DNA of 64,000 nt from Callaeas wilsoni (Eukaryota > Chordata > Aves > Passeriformes > Callaeidae), in contig VWPU01010316.1 in assembly GCA_013398955.1 (NCBI GenBank), forward strand, positions 169,434 to 233,433, given 5' to 3'. A program made the translations under genes and the position numbers. Position 1 is the stretch's first letter. Each line of letters begins with the position of its first letter. Shown piece after piece: positions 38,651-51,011 of this stretch. The notes under the pieces were generated by a model. The model saw nothing but the letters and a program-made list of their open reading frames with translations. It made no database searches and was not told the DNA's origin.

Positions 38651-41348
38651 GGAAGGCTTTTGTTTGAAGGATTAAATAAATCTCTGATTTTTGGGATTAG
38701 TGTGAGATCTTCAAAAGGACTATACAAGACAGGGGGAAGGGTGGGAGATGACATTATCCTAAATCCACCTCTTGGGGCATTTCTTTACCTTCATTTGAAG
38801 CAAGTGGTGACCAGCAAAGGCACAGACACAGTCTGTGCTGTACTGATCATGATTCCAATAAAGATGGACAATTTTTAATAATTATTTATTAGTTGAGCAG
38901 GGGATTTTTGTGTCCTTCAGTGTTTATAAAGACTTCCTTCTAATTTTTTTCATGTTCATCTAACAAAAAGACTTGGATTGAGACAAAATCCATGAATTCC
39001 TAAAGTAAGATTTGTACAGAAATTTGAAAAAAACTGAGCAACACAGTACCTTTAAGTTAAGAAAAAATTCCAGTATGTCTTTTTATCTGCAAAACTAATG
39101 GGATTATTTAATATTAAAAAAATGCTGTAAATTAAATGCAAGGCATAACAAAAGGTTAGGAAAAGAAGTTCAAACCAGATTTTAAAATGGGCAAGTTCTT
39201 TAACATTAAAAGGAACATTTTCATAAACTATTTAATGAAAACTAAAAAGTAAACAGAACAAAAATTAGATTTTGTTTACGTGCTTTATCCAAATGGAAGG
39301 AATAATAATTCAACATATAATAACAGTAACATAAAGGGAAGAGGCCGTATTTAAAAAAAAAAAAGAAAGATAGCTCTGTTCCTTACTTAACTGAAAATAA
39401 AGCTAAAAAACCTGGTAACAATACAGAATTTACCCATGTGCCAGGGTATAAAATGCTACTGTTTATGTAGGGCCGCCTTCACTCCTTTGTCCAGCCACAG
39501 ACACTGTGATGGGTCAGTCATGAGTTTTTAACTGAATTAATCACAGCAGGGGAGGATGCTCTTCCTGGCTGCTCTGAGGACCACCCCTGCATTCCTGCTC
39601 TGCTTGAGGCTGGAGCAAATGCTGGAAGAGGCCACAGAAGTATGGCGGATGGAGCTGGGGCAGAAGAGGATTCACCAGGCCATAAATGGGCAAGCGGATC
39701 CTGTGGCTGGAGTCAGGGGCAGAGGGGCAGGCTGTGCACAGGTATCCTCGTGGAAGGCCACCCGTAGGAGCAGGGATGCAGACTGTCTCCCTTTACGTGG
39801 TGGTGCTACAGAAGACAGCAAAATCACATCAGTCTGCAAGACTTTATCAGTCTTTGCTTCTTCTCTATGCTCCCCAGAGGACTCCTCAGTTTATTTTTAT
39901 TTTTCAGTCTTCCTTGAATCTCTTTCATTTCCTCCCCTGCTTAATTATGCAGCACTACATTATATAATTTAGATAGAAGTACGTGAGCATTTTTAATGAC
40001 ATCAAGTCTTTTAAAACTGCTTCACGGAAGAGAATACAGCTTGTACACCTGTACAGCGCCACGGGATAATGCAGTGGTGTCTTTCTCACCATCGGTCGTG
40101 CTTCCCAAACTCCCCTCCCCCCTCCCCGAAGTACTTTCACTCACCCCTTTTCAGACCACTAAGCAACCACTGCCAATCACCCTTCACGCCCCATCCCACC
40201 ACTTTCGCTCTCAGTCATTTGCCCACTGCCTGTGAATCTGTCAGGACTTACTTCACCAAACCATTGCAGACACCCACCCCTTCTTAATCATCTCCTGAAC
40301 CCTTTCATGCGGGCAGGGATATTCAGCAGTTGCTCAGCTACAGCTCTCGGTACTGTGGCCAATGCAAAAAATTCAGAGAGAGAGAGGAAAGAACCAAGTG
40401 ATATGGGCACTAGGTGGGAAATTCCTCAGGCAGAAGTTTAAGCAGGTATGAGTGTCTCGGGAGAGTTGGGGAGTGCAGGAAACTCATCGGCTTGAAGCAC
40501 TTCTGTAATGCAACAACTACACCCAGAGGCAGGTCCCCTTAGGTTCCGTAATTACAGTAGTTGAGAAAGAAACTTTTCCAGGTGATTCAGAGAACCAGCC
40601 ACCTAATGTGGTTATCCCCACACTGCCCTCCAAAAAAACCTCTCTTCCCATCTGTTGAGCATACAGGGAAAGTCCTTGTCTACCTACCTGAACCAGAATC
40701 CCTCATTCAGTCTCTGTTATCTCAGTGCATCATCTGGTGGGTGGTGGTAACAAAGTGCTTGTCTGGGGCCCATGGACGAGTGTTCCTGGAAGGTGAGTGC
40801 TACAGCAGCTGTGGAGGATCACCCACAGTGGAAATGACAAGTGCCTCTGCATGTGTGCAGAGCTGGGAAGTCCCCACAAAAGGGTTGTCCGTGCCTGCTG
40901 AGATCAAGCACAGACACTCTTCTCTCTGCTTCTCTTGTAAAAAGGGTCATGATATTTCCCTTTGGGAATTGTGTATTGTGGCACGTCAATTTTTAGCTGT
41001 GTTTATCTTAAGTGGTTTTATATTCCCGCATTAGTTTGCTGTAGTAAAAGAAAATGCCATTTGCACATCTCCTCAGTTTTTGAGTGGGAAATGACAACAA
41101 GAAGAAGAAATTTCTCAACAACTCTTCAACCCGAACATTGCTTATCTTTTCTTTCAGCCTACTGTTGAATGAAGTACCATTTCAAGCTAAGGGAGGCACC
41201 ATTTGACAGAACAAAAGATACCTCTCCACGCCTGTCAAGCTCAAGAATATCTGGAAGGTACTATATTCAGATTTACTACCTTACAGAAATAGTATGCAGA
41301 ATCCAAAGATACTTTTCCCTGCAAATAAATCTAATAGCTAAACACTGG
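38651..41348. other. Intronic stretch, no exon seen
   Basis: AT-rich to about 39480, then more balanced. Frames of up to 157 residues (40561-41034) match nothing I recognise. Confidence 0.45.
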
Positions 41349-41430
41349 AGATATATGTATATGTATATACATATGCGTATTATACATATGTATATATATA
41401 CTACAATACATACGTGTATGTATGTGTATG
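41349..41430. repeat. TA/TATG-rich microsatellite
   Basis: Alternating ATATGTAT, ATACATAT and GTATGTAT units over about 80 bases. Largely self-complementary, so a likely site of length variation and cruciform or hairpin formation. Confidence 0.8.
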
Positions 41431-41639
41431 AAGAACGAAGCAAAAAATCAAGACCCATGCAAGGAAATTAAATCTAGTATACTGTTACTGTTTTCCCAGC
41501 TAACGACCATCCTCTAAAATAGTCTGGTTCATTAGCAGAGTCCACCACTGAGTGGTTACCGATGCAAAACATCCATCTTACACATTGTAAAGGCTGAGTG
41601 CCAGAGCCTGCACTTCCTGTAAGCACCTGCTTCATCTAC

Positions 41640-41696
41640 AGCCCTGAGGTCAACAGAAAGAGTTCCCATGTTTTCATTTGACTTTGATCAGGTCCT
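41640..41696 (+). repeat. Old dispersed repeat copy (same family as 24791-24876)
   Basis: AGAGTTCCCATG, then TTTGACTTTGATCAGGTCC, matches the core and tail of the same ancient repeat in the same order. Strongly diverged. Confidence 0.3.
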
Positions 41697-43374
41697 CAAC
41701 ATCCTAAACTGACCCTTCCCACAGTTCAAAGAAAAGAACCTCCCAGCTGTGAAACGGACCCCAGAGCTCAGCTTGTTGTGTTACCAGGGGTGTGGTGGTA
41801 GTATCTGCACAGAGACCAGGCAGACCCTGGAAGAGAATGGTCTGGACCATGCACTGAGGGTTTCAATTACGAGGTTCATTTAACCCAGAAAGCCTCTTGC
41901 TGCAGAAGGCCACAGATGTTTTGTTACTGTCCCTTGGTTCTTCCTATCTTGACAGACATCACAGAGACACCGTGCATAATAAGGGTTTATTCGAGTTTTC
42001 CGCTCGGGACTGTGCCCTGACCCCAGACCACTGAAGAGCCGATCTCATCCCAGCTAGCAGATGCCTGTGTGAGATCTTAGAGTTCTTGTCCTTCACAAAC
42101 ACTTCTTAGTCCCATCTTTTGCCCATTAAATCTCCCTATTGTGATGCAAAGAATGATAGCAGCATTTTCTATGTGCACACACTGCCTAAACTGATAAAAT
42201 GCTCAGTATATGTTAAGAATATAAGTGTGCTCAGTCCATTCACAACACACAATAAGTGCACAATTCAATTAACTAATGCAATTCATATTTCATTAGGACA
42301 GAAGCTGTTTGTGACCTTAAACGGACAACAATTTCATGACGGCATTGCAGAATTTTAATTAGATAGGAAAATAACAAAGACAAATGAAACAGAGGGAAAG
42401 CGCGCTGCCTGGCAGAATTGTTCCGAAGAACTTAAAAACAAAAGATGCAGTTGTTCTGCTAAGTTCTCCTCCTTCCCCCTTACTAATGATGCAGAGAACA
42501 AAACATTATTGCCTTTCTTGCCTTTCATTTGTAGAGAAGGCTGTCTCACCACTGGTAGTATGAACCTGGTATGGGACTGAAAGGCGCAGGGAAGAGAAGT
42601 CTAAGAGCCTGGTTTAGCTTTTGTTTATGGGTACCTAAGTGAAGAGCAGCTCCTCTAAGAAGAATCATTTTTGTATTGGTTTTTCGAATTTCTTTCAGAG
42701 GCATAAATATTGGGCCCTAAAATCATTTGTGAAGGAAAGTGGTAAACCAACCAAAACCAGACATGATTAATAAAATTGTTAGTAATATTAGGACAAAATA
42801 ACACACAAAATCACATATAAAGGACTGTGATTAAAGCAGAGAAGGATTCCAATATTAAGCTGTGATTGTGGTAATATTTCTTTTTGAGCTACTCTTCAGA
42901 AAATGAGAAGAGATTAACAAGGTTAGTTATTACGGTACTGTAGTAATTTCACCCTTAATCCGAAGTATTACCATATATGCTGACCCCTATGCGAGAAAAA
43001 TGGCTCCCTACAGTCTGTAATTCAGTTTCATTATTTTACTATATATTGCCAAAACTGTATCGCATCTTACAGAAACATAAAAGGATGAGATCCTTCAGTT
43101 TTTAGATACTACATTTAAAGAGATGACAGAAGGATGAAACTATCAGATTAGAGTTCATGGTCTGCAGAACAGGCTCCCCCTGCCCCCTCCTTCCCACACT
43201 ATGATTTATGTTTTAAAGATAAAAAGAGTAAATAAATTTTGTACAAAGCTGGCCAGGTTTTGTGTTAAAGGCAAGATGCTGAATAGGAAGCAGTTGGATG
43301 CGTAGCAAGATGTGTCTGTTTAATCAGGATATTTGTTGATCTGGGTCAGTAACAGGATGGTTGTTTGTCCCTGG

Positions 43375-43388
43375 CCAGTGGGTGGCAA
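43375..43388 (+). promoter_or_regulatory. CTCF-like motif
   Basis: CCAGTGGGTGGCAA agrees with the CTCF core (CCASYAGRKGGCRS) except at position 6 and the final base. Sequence match only. Confidence 0.25.
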
Positions 43389-45120
43389 TGGCAGCAAATG
43401 GCTTATAGTAGACAAGGATTGATTTTGATAAACATGTCCAGATGGGTATGATTTAAATCAGTAAATATATTGCTTCATATAAAGAGATATTTTAAAATTA
43501 ATTTTAAACCAATGTTTGCATCTACGAGTCACTAGATCCTACATATACGCTCTTAAAATAATATTTGAACCAGAGGAATAATCACTAAAGAAGAAGGAAA
43601 ATAGCTTTGCCTTCTCTGATCGTAACACCTCTGATGCTTTATTTCTTCATGATATATTACATCAAAGCCCTGTTGTCTGTATATTAATATTATTTAGTAG
43701 TAGTGCTTTTCTCAAACTTATTGTGGTCTGAAACTAATTTTACTGGAAGAGATGAAGTTAATTTATTGTCAGTCTTGTCAAATAAGTTTTGAATGCAATG
43801 AAAGTATCATAACAGCTGCTACATGAGAGACCATAAAAAGGGAGTTTCCAGAACTCACTGATATTAGCTGCTCACCCATACATTCCCTTCCTCTCAAGTT
43901 TCACGATGAGATTATTATAAAAAACAGGCTGATTTGTCACCCAAAAAAAAAAAAAAAGAAAGAAAAAAAGAAACTGTCTGAACAAATCTGCAAATAAACC
44001 AGCTTGGGGGAATTCCCATGCCTGTGTCTGACCTCCATGATCAAAATAAGGCATCCTCAACCCGATAGAAAACTCTGTTGTTTTTTAGTACTTAACTCTT
44101 CACCTGATAGGGTATCTGAGCATCGCAGTTCATGCTCCAGGAAAGCTGTGCTTTAACTGTGATGGGCCCAGCCTGTGCCAGACCCTTCAGGCCAGAGTAG
44201 GGACTGCTCAGGGATGAGCAGTGGGAAGCAGAGTGGTGGCCATCGCTGGTCATGGTGGCAGTGTCTCACCCAGCCCCTGAGCACCGCACTGTGTCCCCAA
44301 ACCATGGAGAAGCTGGGCCTAGGCTATTTATCTATGATGAGTGCAGCTGGTTGTGCAGCCAAATTGCTCTGTACGGCTTCCTTTTTATTTTTTTCCTGTT
44401 AAGTTTTTGGCTTGGCTGATGGAGGACGGAGAGGAAATGCATCCCAGCAAAACTGCCTCTCTCGGATTTGCGGGGGCCTTGTTCCAGTCTGCTTGCTGGC
44501 GTTGGGCTGACTATGAGCTCTGATTGTTTTTTCCTTTTTATCCTTGTCTACACTTAAATTTACAAATCTGATGCCAGATTCTTTTCTTTCCCTTACAGTA
44601 CTGCAAAACTGGAATCACCCCACAGCCATTCTGCACAGCTCTGCACGGCCAGAGATGCCACCGACAGCTTTTAGATAGGAGGAAGCTGAGGCTAAAGAGC
44701 AGAGAATATTTCTCTCCCTACATTGTTCTTGAAGACTATTTCTGGCACACAGGAAGGTCTCACAAAATTACCATCAAACTTATTTTAGCTAATTCCATAC
44801 GTGACTTGAAGTACTCCAGAGGTGTGTGTCAAGCCTCGGAGAACTGATGGCAAGTTTCGCTCCCTGGTTAGACATAGAAATAAATGGATGACACTCTAGG
44901 GGTTGCCTGGAAGTGCTTTTCTTATAAACAGAGGGGAAAACAGCCTTCAAATGATACACGAGAAAATTAACAGGAGTGGGTCCAAATATTGTACTCTAAA
45001 ATGAACACTTCGATAATCATAACAATGTGGTTTGAAAAGCATCACTTTAAAAGGTCAGCTATACCACCCTCCGACTGCACATTGAAAGCATAGCGGATAT
45101 ATTGAGTCATACATATTGTT

Positions 45121-45135
45121 CATTGTCATTTGCAT
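45121..45135 (+). promoter_or_regulatory. SOX-like plus octamer motif pair
   Basis: CATTGT (45121-45126) is followed after one base by ATTTGCAT (45128-45135), a perfect POU octamer in the reverse orientation. SOX-POU pairs occur in enhancers, but this spacing and orientation are not the canonical composite. Confidence 0.25.
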
Positions 45136-48100
45136 TTGGTGAAATCCCTGCATTCTACCCAATTTAGTAAGCAAGCACCGCCTCGGACTCCCTTGGCAAT
45201 ACCTCTAAATGCAGTTACTGTTTGTTGGGCTAAAACAACATCTTGTCCCATCCTGCACCAGTAAATCACTCTTCGGTCTTTTGATCAATGCTTGCCTTTT
45301 CAAGCCTGTGAGTCATTTTGCATTAATGGAAAGAGAGGGAGTGACACACGAGAGCAATGTGGGTATTTTGAGCTGCACCTCTGGGATACTTTTGTGCATG
45401 TTGTTCTGAACAAAACGACCATCTGTATCAGTTTGCTGACAGCCACTAGTGCACCAAAAGATCTGACTTCCTATCTTTGTGGATAAAGACTGGCTTAATT
45501 CTACAAACACCACGTAGCGTCGTCAGGCAACATGTCATGAAAAGGCCTTACGAAGTCAAGCACACTTTCTGCAGCCCAGTCTTTTTAAAAAAATTGTCCT
45601 CAGGATCTGACCTCATGGCCTTTTCCGTATTTTTTTGCACACCATCCATCACTGGTTTGGGACTGTTCAACTTCCCAATAGTCATGTCAGTGATGTTTCC
45701 AACCAGAATACGGCGGAAGCTGTCCTCACCCTTCCGGGGGCTACACCTGAAGAGTAAGCAAATTTTGTGGGTGTTTAAGCCTTTTTTAATTTTCTATGAG
45801 CAATGTAAAAATGACTCATTCCTGCTTTGGCTGGAATATATAATTGGTAAACATTGGTGGGGAGCAATCATATTTCTAAATTTGTAAACATAAACAGTGC
45901 ATAATGCACCAGCTCTTTGGTCCTGTTACTGATGTGTGTTTTTTGTGGGAAGGGCAGGGCAGCGGCTCAGCCCCCGCAGCTGGGTAGGTTTGGTAGCTAC
46001 AGCCAACAGCAACTGAGGGGGAAACCAAGAACTGTCCAGCAACAAGGAGACTAGGAGGAGGTGGAGGAAAGGAACAGAGGTACCTTCCCATCGTAGCACT
46101 GACTGAGGCTTTAAAACCATTTAAAAAAAGAAATCCCTCTCACAAAGATGCATGGATACGCAAAGCAACATGGAGCCTAAACCAAAGATCACCAAAGGCA
46201 AAGGAAGATTCAGGAAGGAAAAGTCATGGATGTTCTGGATTGAGTTCTGCAGGAAGGACAGTCAAAACACATGTCCCTGCAACACATAGACTACTTTAAA
46301 ACTATTTGGTTTGCTGACTGAAGGAGAACTTCGACTGATTGTGTAAAAGCACATATTGTATCATGCAGAAACTGATCAAGAAAGAAGTCGCCTTAAAGTG
46401 CATTTATAAAACCTAACACTTACATAGTGCCTTCAACATCATACTGTTGCCAAAAATTATTTTTGTTAGTATTCAATATATACTCTCCATCCAAGAAGGT
46501 ATGCAAGCCATATGCCTTTCCTTGTCCCTGACATGGACAAAAGACCAATGTTCAGAAGGTTTCATTTGGACCCCTAACCCAACCTGTACAAGCAATTCTG
46601 ATGTAAAATCTGGAATGGGAACCCATTGACTTGCTCCCTCTCTCCATCAGCCACCAGAAGGAGCACACAGGCTGCTGAGTGTCATCTGCATGTGTCCTCC
46701 CATTTTGCTGCTCTTGCTGGACTGGGGCTGCTGGGCTGCCATGCCCAGCACTCTGGTCCCCCAGTTATTCACTCACTGACTTCCCAGTCCCAGCTGAGGA
46801 TTCATCTCAAACAGCATTGCTCCCGTGGTGCTGGGCCACAACGTTTCTTTGAGATTCAGCACATCCCTCCAGTGATGCCTGTTTGGAGTTATCCACTGAT
46901 GAGTAATAGTGTGTAAAGGTCAATTACACTCATATTCATAGTGCCTGCTACTTAAAATATTAATGATGAGGAAACTTGCCCTACAGGAATGAGGATGGGG
47001 GCAAACTTTTATTAGCCCCACATGAGCTTTATCTGATTTAAATGTTACATTGTCCCAGGGAAAGAAGTGCCATTGTTAACAGCATTGGAGGCATTCAGCT
47101 GCACTCAATTTAAAATTAAAAGGGGAAGAAAAAATAAATGAAAAGGGAAAAAAACCAAGGGTCTGCCTGACGCACCGTAGTATGGCAGGCTATGGTAACT
47201 AGCCCCAGAAACTTTTTATTGAATCCAGCCTTTCACTACAAAAGAATTCATTAACCACTTCATGATGCAAAGTCTGCTAAAGACATTATCCTCACTGGCC
47301 AGCGCGGGGCTGTTCCCATACACTGTGAGCACTGCTTTCACTGATCAGTGCTGAGTCCAAGGTCACATCTACGAGTCAGTGTTATCCAGTCCTGTGCACC
47401 AATGCGATGTCTGTGCTTTCAACTTGAGATGGCTCCACGTTTCTGCGCACTGTAGCCCTGCTTAAGCCAAGTCTGGCAGAGCTCAGCTCAGGAAAAGGCA
47501 CAGTCTGGGAGCGTTAAGTGCAAAGTTGGTGTTTAAATCAGCTGGTGTTTAGTCTCTTGTGGGCTGAACTTCCTCCCCTCTCTGCGCAAGGACTACCAGT
47601 GATGCAAGAAACCCTTCTCCTGCCTTCCCCAGCACATTACCTATGCCACACATGCACTGCACGAATGGCACAAAAACCACCGTGCCAACCACCAGCTCAA
47701 TTCCGTATGGCTGGGTACACCCACCCTTGGGGCAGTGCAGGATCTACTCTAATGAAGTCATCCCACTGTAAAAACTAGCAGAACCATACAGCTTCTGCAC
47801 GAACAATAATGCTACATGAATGTAGTCTCTGTTACTGAGGGAATCCCACCTTCGAAAATGTTCTTTTATGTGTCTTAAAAAGGCTGGGGCAAGAGAACCC
47901 AGCCTGACTCTGGAAACTGCTAGAATCCTCACATCAGTTTAAGATTTCCACTCACTATCCTCCAGTTTGCACTTCACTGATGCATGTGGTGCTGAAAGAG
48001 ATGCACTAGTGAATGTTTGTTATATTTATGAACCAGGTGGCTCTAACTGCCCTAATTACACTCGCTGCCTTCCATTCATCACGCCGCCTTAATGAACTGA

Positions 48101-49079
48101 GAGGCTGGCGGATGTCAAACAACCAGCCAGAAGAAACAAAAGAGAAGCCAGGCACAGTGTCACCCGGCTTGAACCAGCCCACCGCTACCTCTAACACGGC
48201 TGTATCCATTCAGCTTCCCTGAAAATCCTAGTGTGAATGAACCACAGCCACTGCAGAACAAACAGATAAGAGTCTGGAGGAAGTGATCAATATATTTAGA
48301 TAAGGTGTAACAAGAATACGTAGCAACCTGCCCCCTTTTCCATGCTTGGATAAAGAGGAGAGGAAAATAAAAATCCCTGTATTGGCTGCTTCAGGCTGAG
48401 TGATTCTTTGACACTATGGTTAATCGACACCACCGTAACCATGGAGTTAGCCTAAGTTCAGGATAACACGGTGGCTTTATTAAGAAACTCAAGCACAGAA
48501 ATACTGTTGGAAAGTCCTAGTTCTCCTCTGTAAATTAATCTTTTGAACTCAGCTCAGCCACCTGCACCTTCATGTTCACTGTTTTTACAGAGTAGATGTC
48601 AGATGGGTAAAAATAATTTAAAATATGTTAGTCATGCTTGAAATGGTCAAATGAAGATTAGAGAAAAACCCAAAAGCTTAAGAGAATGCGAAGGGACATT
48701 AAAAGGTATGTAAATATTTATCTGTAATTTTATAGCAGTATGCTATATACTGTACTTTTTTTTGCTCGCACACAGATTTCAGTGCTCGTTAATTGGAATT
48801 TCTTCAACTCTGAAAAGGACCTTTATAGGATTGAGAAAAGAAAAACTAGGACAGCACTGAATATGAACTAGCTTTTGAGACAAGAGACACTTACGTGACC
48901 AGGACTGTGCTCAACTGCCTTTGCTGTTTTCTTGCAGAGAAGCAGCTGAGCAGTTTTAAATAATGGAAGAAAAGAGTCTGTTTATAGAATAAGCTGGAAA
49001 TGAGACTCTACCTGCAGAGGCTGAGCACACAGCCAGTCTTCCTCGGTTCACTTTAGTTTGAGTTTATTACAAAGCTAAG

Positions 49080-49134
49080 TTCTCAAGCTGAAGCTAATGT
49101 TTCTCAAGCTGAGAGTTAGTCTTTGGTAACTAGA
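49080..49134 (+). repeat. Left arm of an inverted repeat (possible DNA transposon terminus)
   Basis: TTCTCAAGCTGA occurs twice here, 21 bases apart (from 49080 and 49101), followed by GAGTTAGTCTTTGG and TAACTAGA. Its reverse complement occurs at 50957-51011. Over 49101-49134 the two arms agree at 32 of 34 positions. The TTCTCAAG start resembles hAT-Charlie termini (CAGTGGTTCTCAA, from memory). Confidence 0.55.
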
Positions 49135-50956
49135 GTACAGTTCAGCAAAGAGGGTATCTTTTTCTTCTCTAAATGACATATATATAAATACACATATAGG
49201 GACACACAGGACAGAAAGAGCAAGTCTGTCTGTATAAAATCCCCTCTATCTTTAGCTGAAAATTTTTCTGCTGTGTCAAATTCATAATACAGTGCAAAAC
49301 CAAAATCTAGAGACGAGTATTTTGAGACCTGTTTAGTTTTCAGGGGACTTTTGCCTCATAGATAAAATAAAGACTATGAGCTTACCTGTGTCTTGTGTAA
49401 GAATCTCTTACTTTTCTGTGACTATATGTCTGTAAGAAAAAGTGTCTGGCATAGGAAATTCACCAATTACACAGACTGTTGTTAACCAAATTTTACAGAA
49501 AAACTTATCAAATTGCTTATGGGAAAAAAACCCCATCCCATTAACATTGTGTAGCACCCATGCGTGTTCAAATGTATTTTTTGTAAGCACACATGGTATT
49601 ACCCACCAGAAAAAAACCCTCAACCAAGCTGCATCCCAACACTGAAGTGCAAGGCGTGCACATGTGTCTCCCCCTCTGCTCTGTTCCTTTGAAAACAATT
49701 TCTCCTCAGTTTACTTAAGTACTTTATTTATAGCCTGGCCCAAACTTTCGGCTGCAGTTTTAGATTCAGTTTTCATCCACTGAGTCCAGTAGATTTCAAG
49801 TGCTGTTTTGGCCTGTGAGGTGTCCATCCATCGTCCATCCCTTAAGCAGAATTACCTCTTGGCAGCTGGCAACAAGGAACCCTTCAATGCCAACAGCATA
49901 CAGGCAGGCCCACAAAGTGATTCATACGTTTAGCTGTGGTCTTAGGCATGCCAGCCCCAAATTTAGGCAACCCCTCTCAGTCACTGTGAGCATTGATGTA
50001 ATATTTTTTTAGGTCTCTAGGTGTTGCCTGTTTATCTGGCTTTGCTCTGGCTTGATCTGGTATGCATCTACACAGATCACTGTCAAGATCAGGCCTTACG
50101 AAAAAAGACTTTTGTAATCCTTATGCTACTACTCCCAAGAATCAAGGTCTGTTCTCTCCCTTGATCACTACAAGGAGTATAACATGACCTGCAAGACTAC
50201 TCTATAAAAGAGCATCTACTTTCAAGTGAATCTCTTCCCTACTGAAGGTCTTCCATTTTGTTTTAAGTATTTAAAATTAGTCCCTGGAAGATGATGAATC
50301 CTACATCTTATGTTCTAGACTGGCATAAATCTGCAGAGTCAATCTGCAGTGGTGTCTAATATAGTTATTGCAGGCAAAATGAAACAGTATTGAGAGGAGA
50401 TTACATAGATGTGGGCTTACTACATAATTCAGGGCCATGGGAAGATTCCTCAGGGATGGCCACTGTAGCCCTCAACAATTTCTTTGTGAAGACCAGACCA
50501 ATGCATGCAGCTTATGCTTCCAGATTGCAGGATGCAATATTCACAGTAATTATAACCTTAGCATTTGGATTTGCATCAGAAAAAAGGACCTCATTGCCAA
50601 GTGCAATTGTAAATACCACTTACATTTTTGCAAAGCCTAAGCCAACAGATAGAGCCCTACAATGATCAGAAAATGCTGAGCTACAATGTTCCTCATTTGC
50701 CTGCTAGAGTCAGCGATGCCGTAATACCATGATGTTAAACTGCAATCATGCACTTTTCCCTCCTGAACATTTACTTTAATGAATCCTAAATTATCTGCAG
50801 GCATAGTAATGATACCAACTGTCTTTTCGATCACCTAAGACAGGCACATTATCACCTGTCTGAACTAAGAGCGTGCACAGGGCTGGGGTTTTTTCCCCAG
50901 CCCAAAAATAAAGTCTAGCAGAAAGTACTGCAGAATGACCAACAGCTGTGACAGTG
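49135..50956. other. Interior between the inverted arms, no transposase seen
   Basis: About 1.8 kb without any recognisable transposase frame. The longest frames (about 90-96 residues) are unremarkable. If the arms belong to one element it would be a non-autonomous one. Confidence 0.35.
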
Positions 50957-51011
50957 TCTAGTTAGCAAAAACTAACTCTCAGCTTGAGAAGCACTATTTT
51001 CAGCTTGAGAA
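50957..51011 (-). repeat. Right arm of an inverted repeat (possible DNA transposon terminus)
   Basis: TCTAGTTAGCAAAAACTAAC leads into TCAGCTTGAGAA, which occurs twice with the same 21-base offset (from 50979 and 51000) as in the left arm. This arm continues outward to GCACTG, so its reverse complement starts CAGTGCTTCTCAAG, a good hAT-like end. No 8-base target duplication is visible at either side. Confidence 0.55.

Larger units (their letters stand above)
41431..49079. other. Intronic stretch, no exon seen
   Basis: Holds an old dispersed repeat (41640-41696), a second CTCF-like motif (43375-43388), an A-rich run at 43944-43971 and a SOX/POU-like motif pair (45121-45135). No coding exon or RNA gene is supported. 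Confidence 0.45.
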
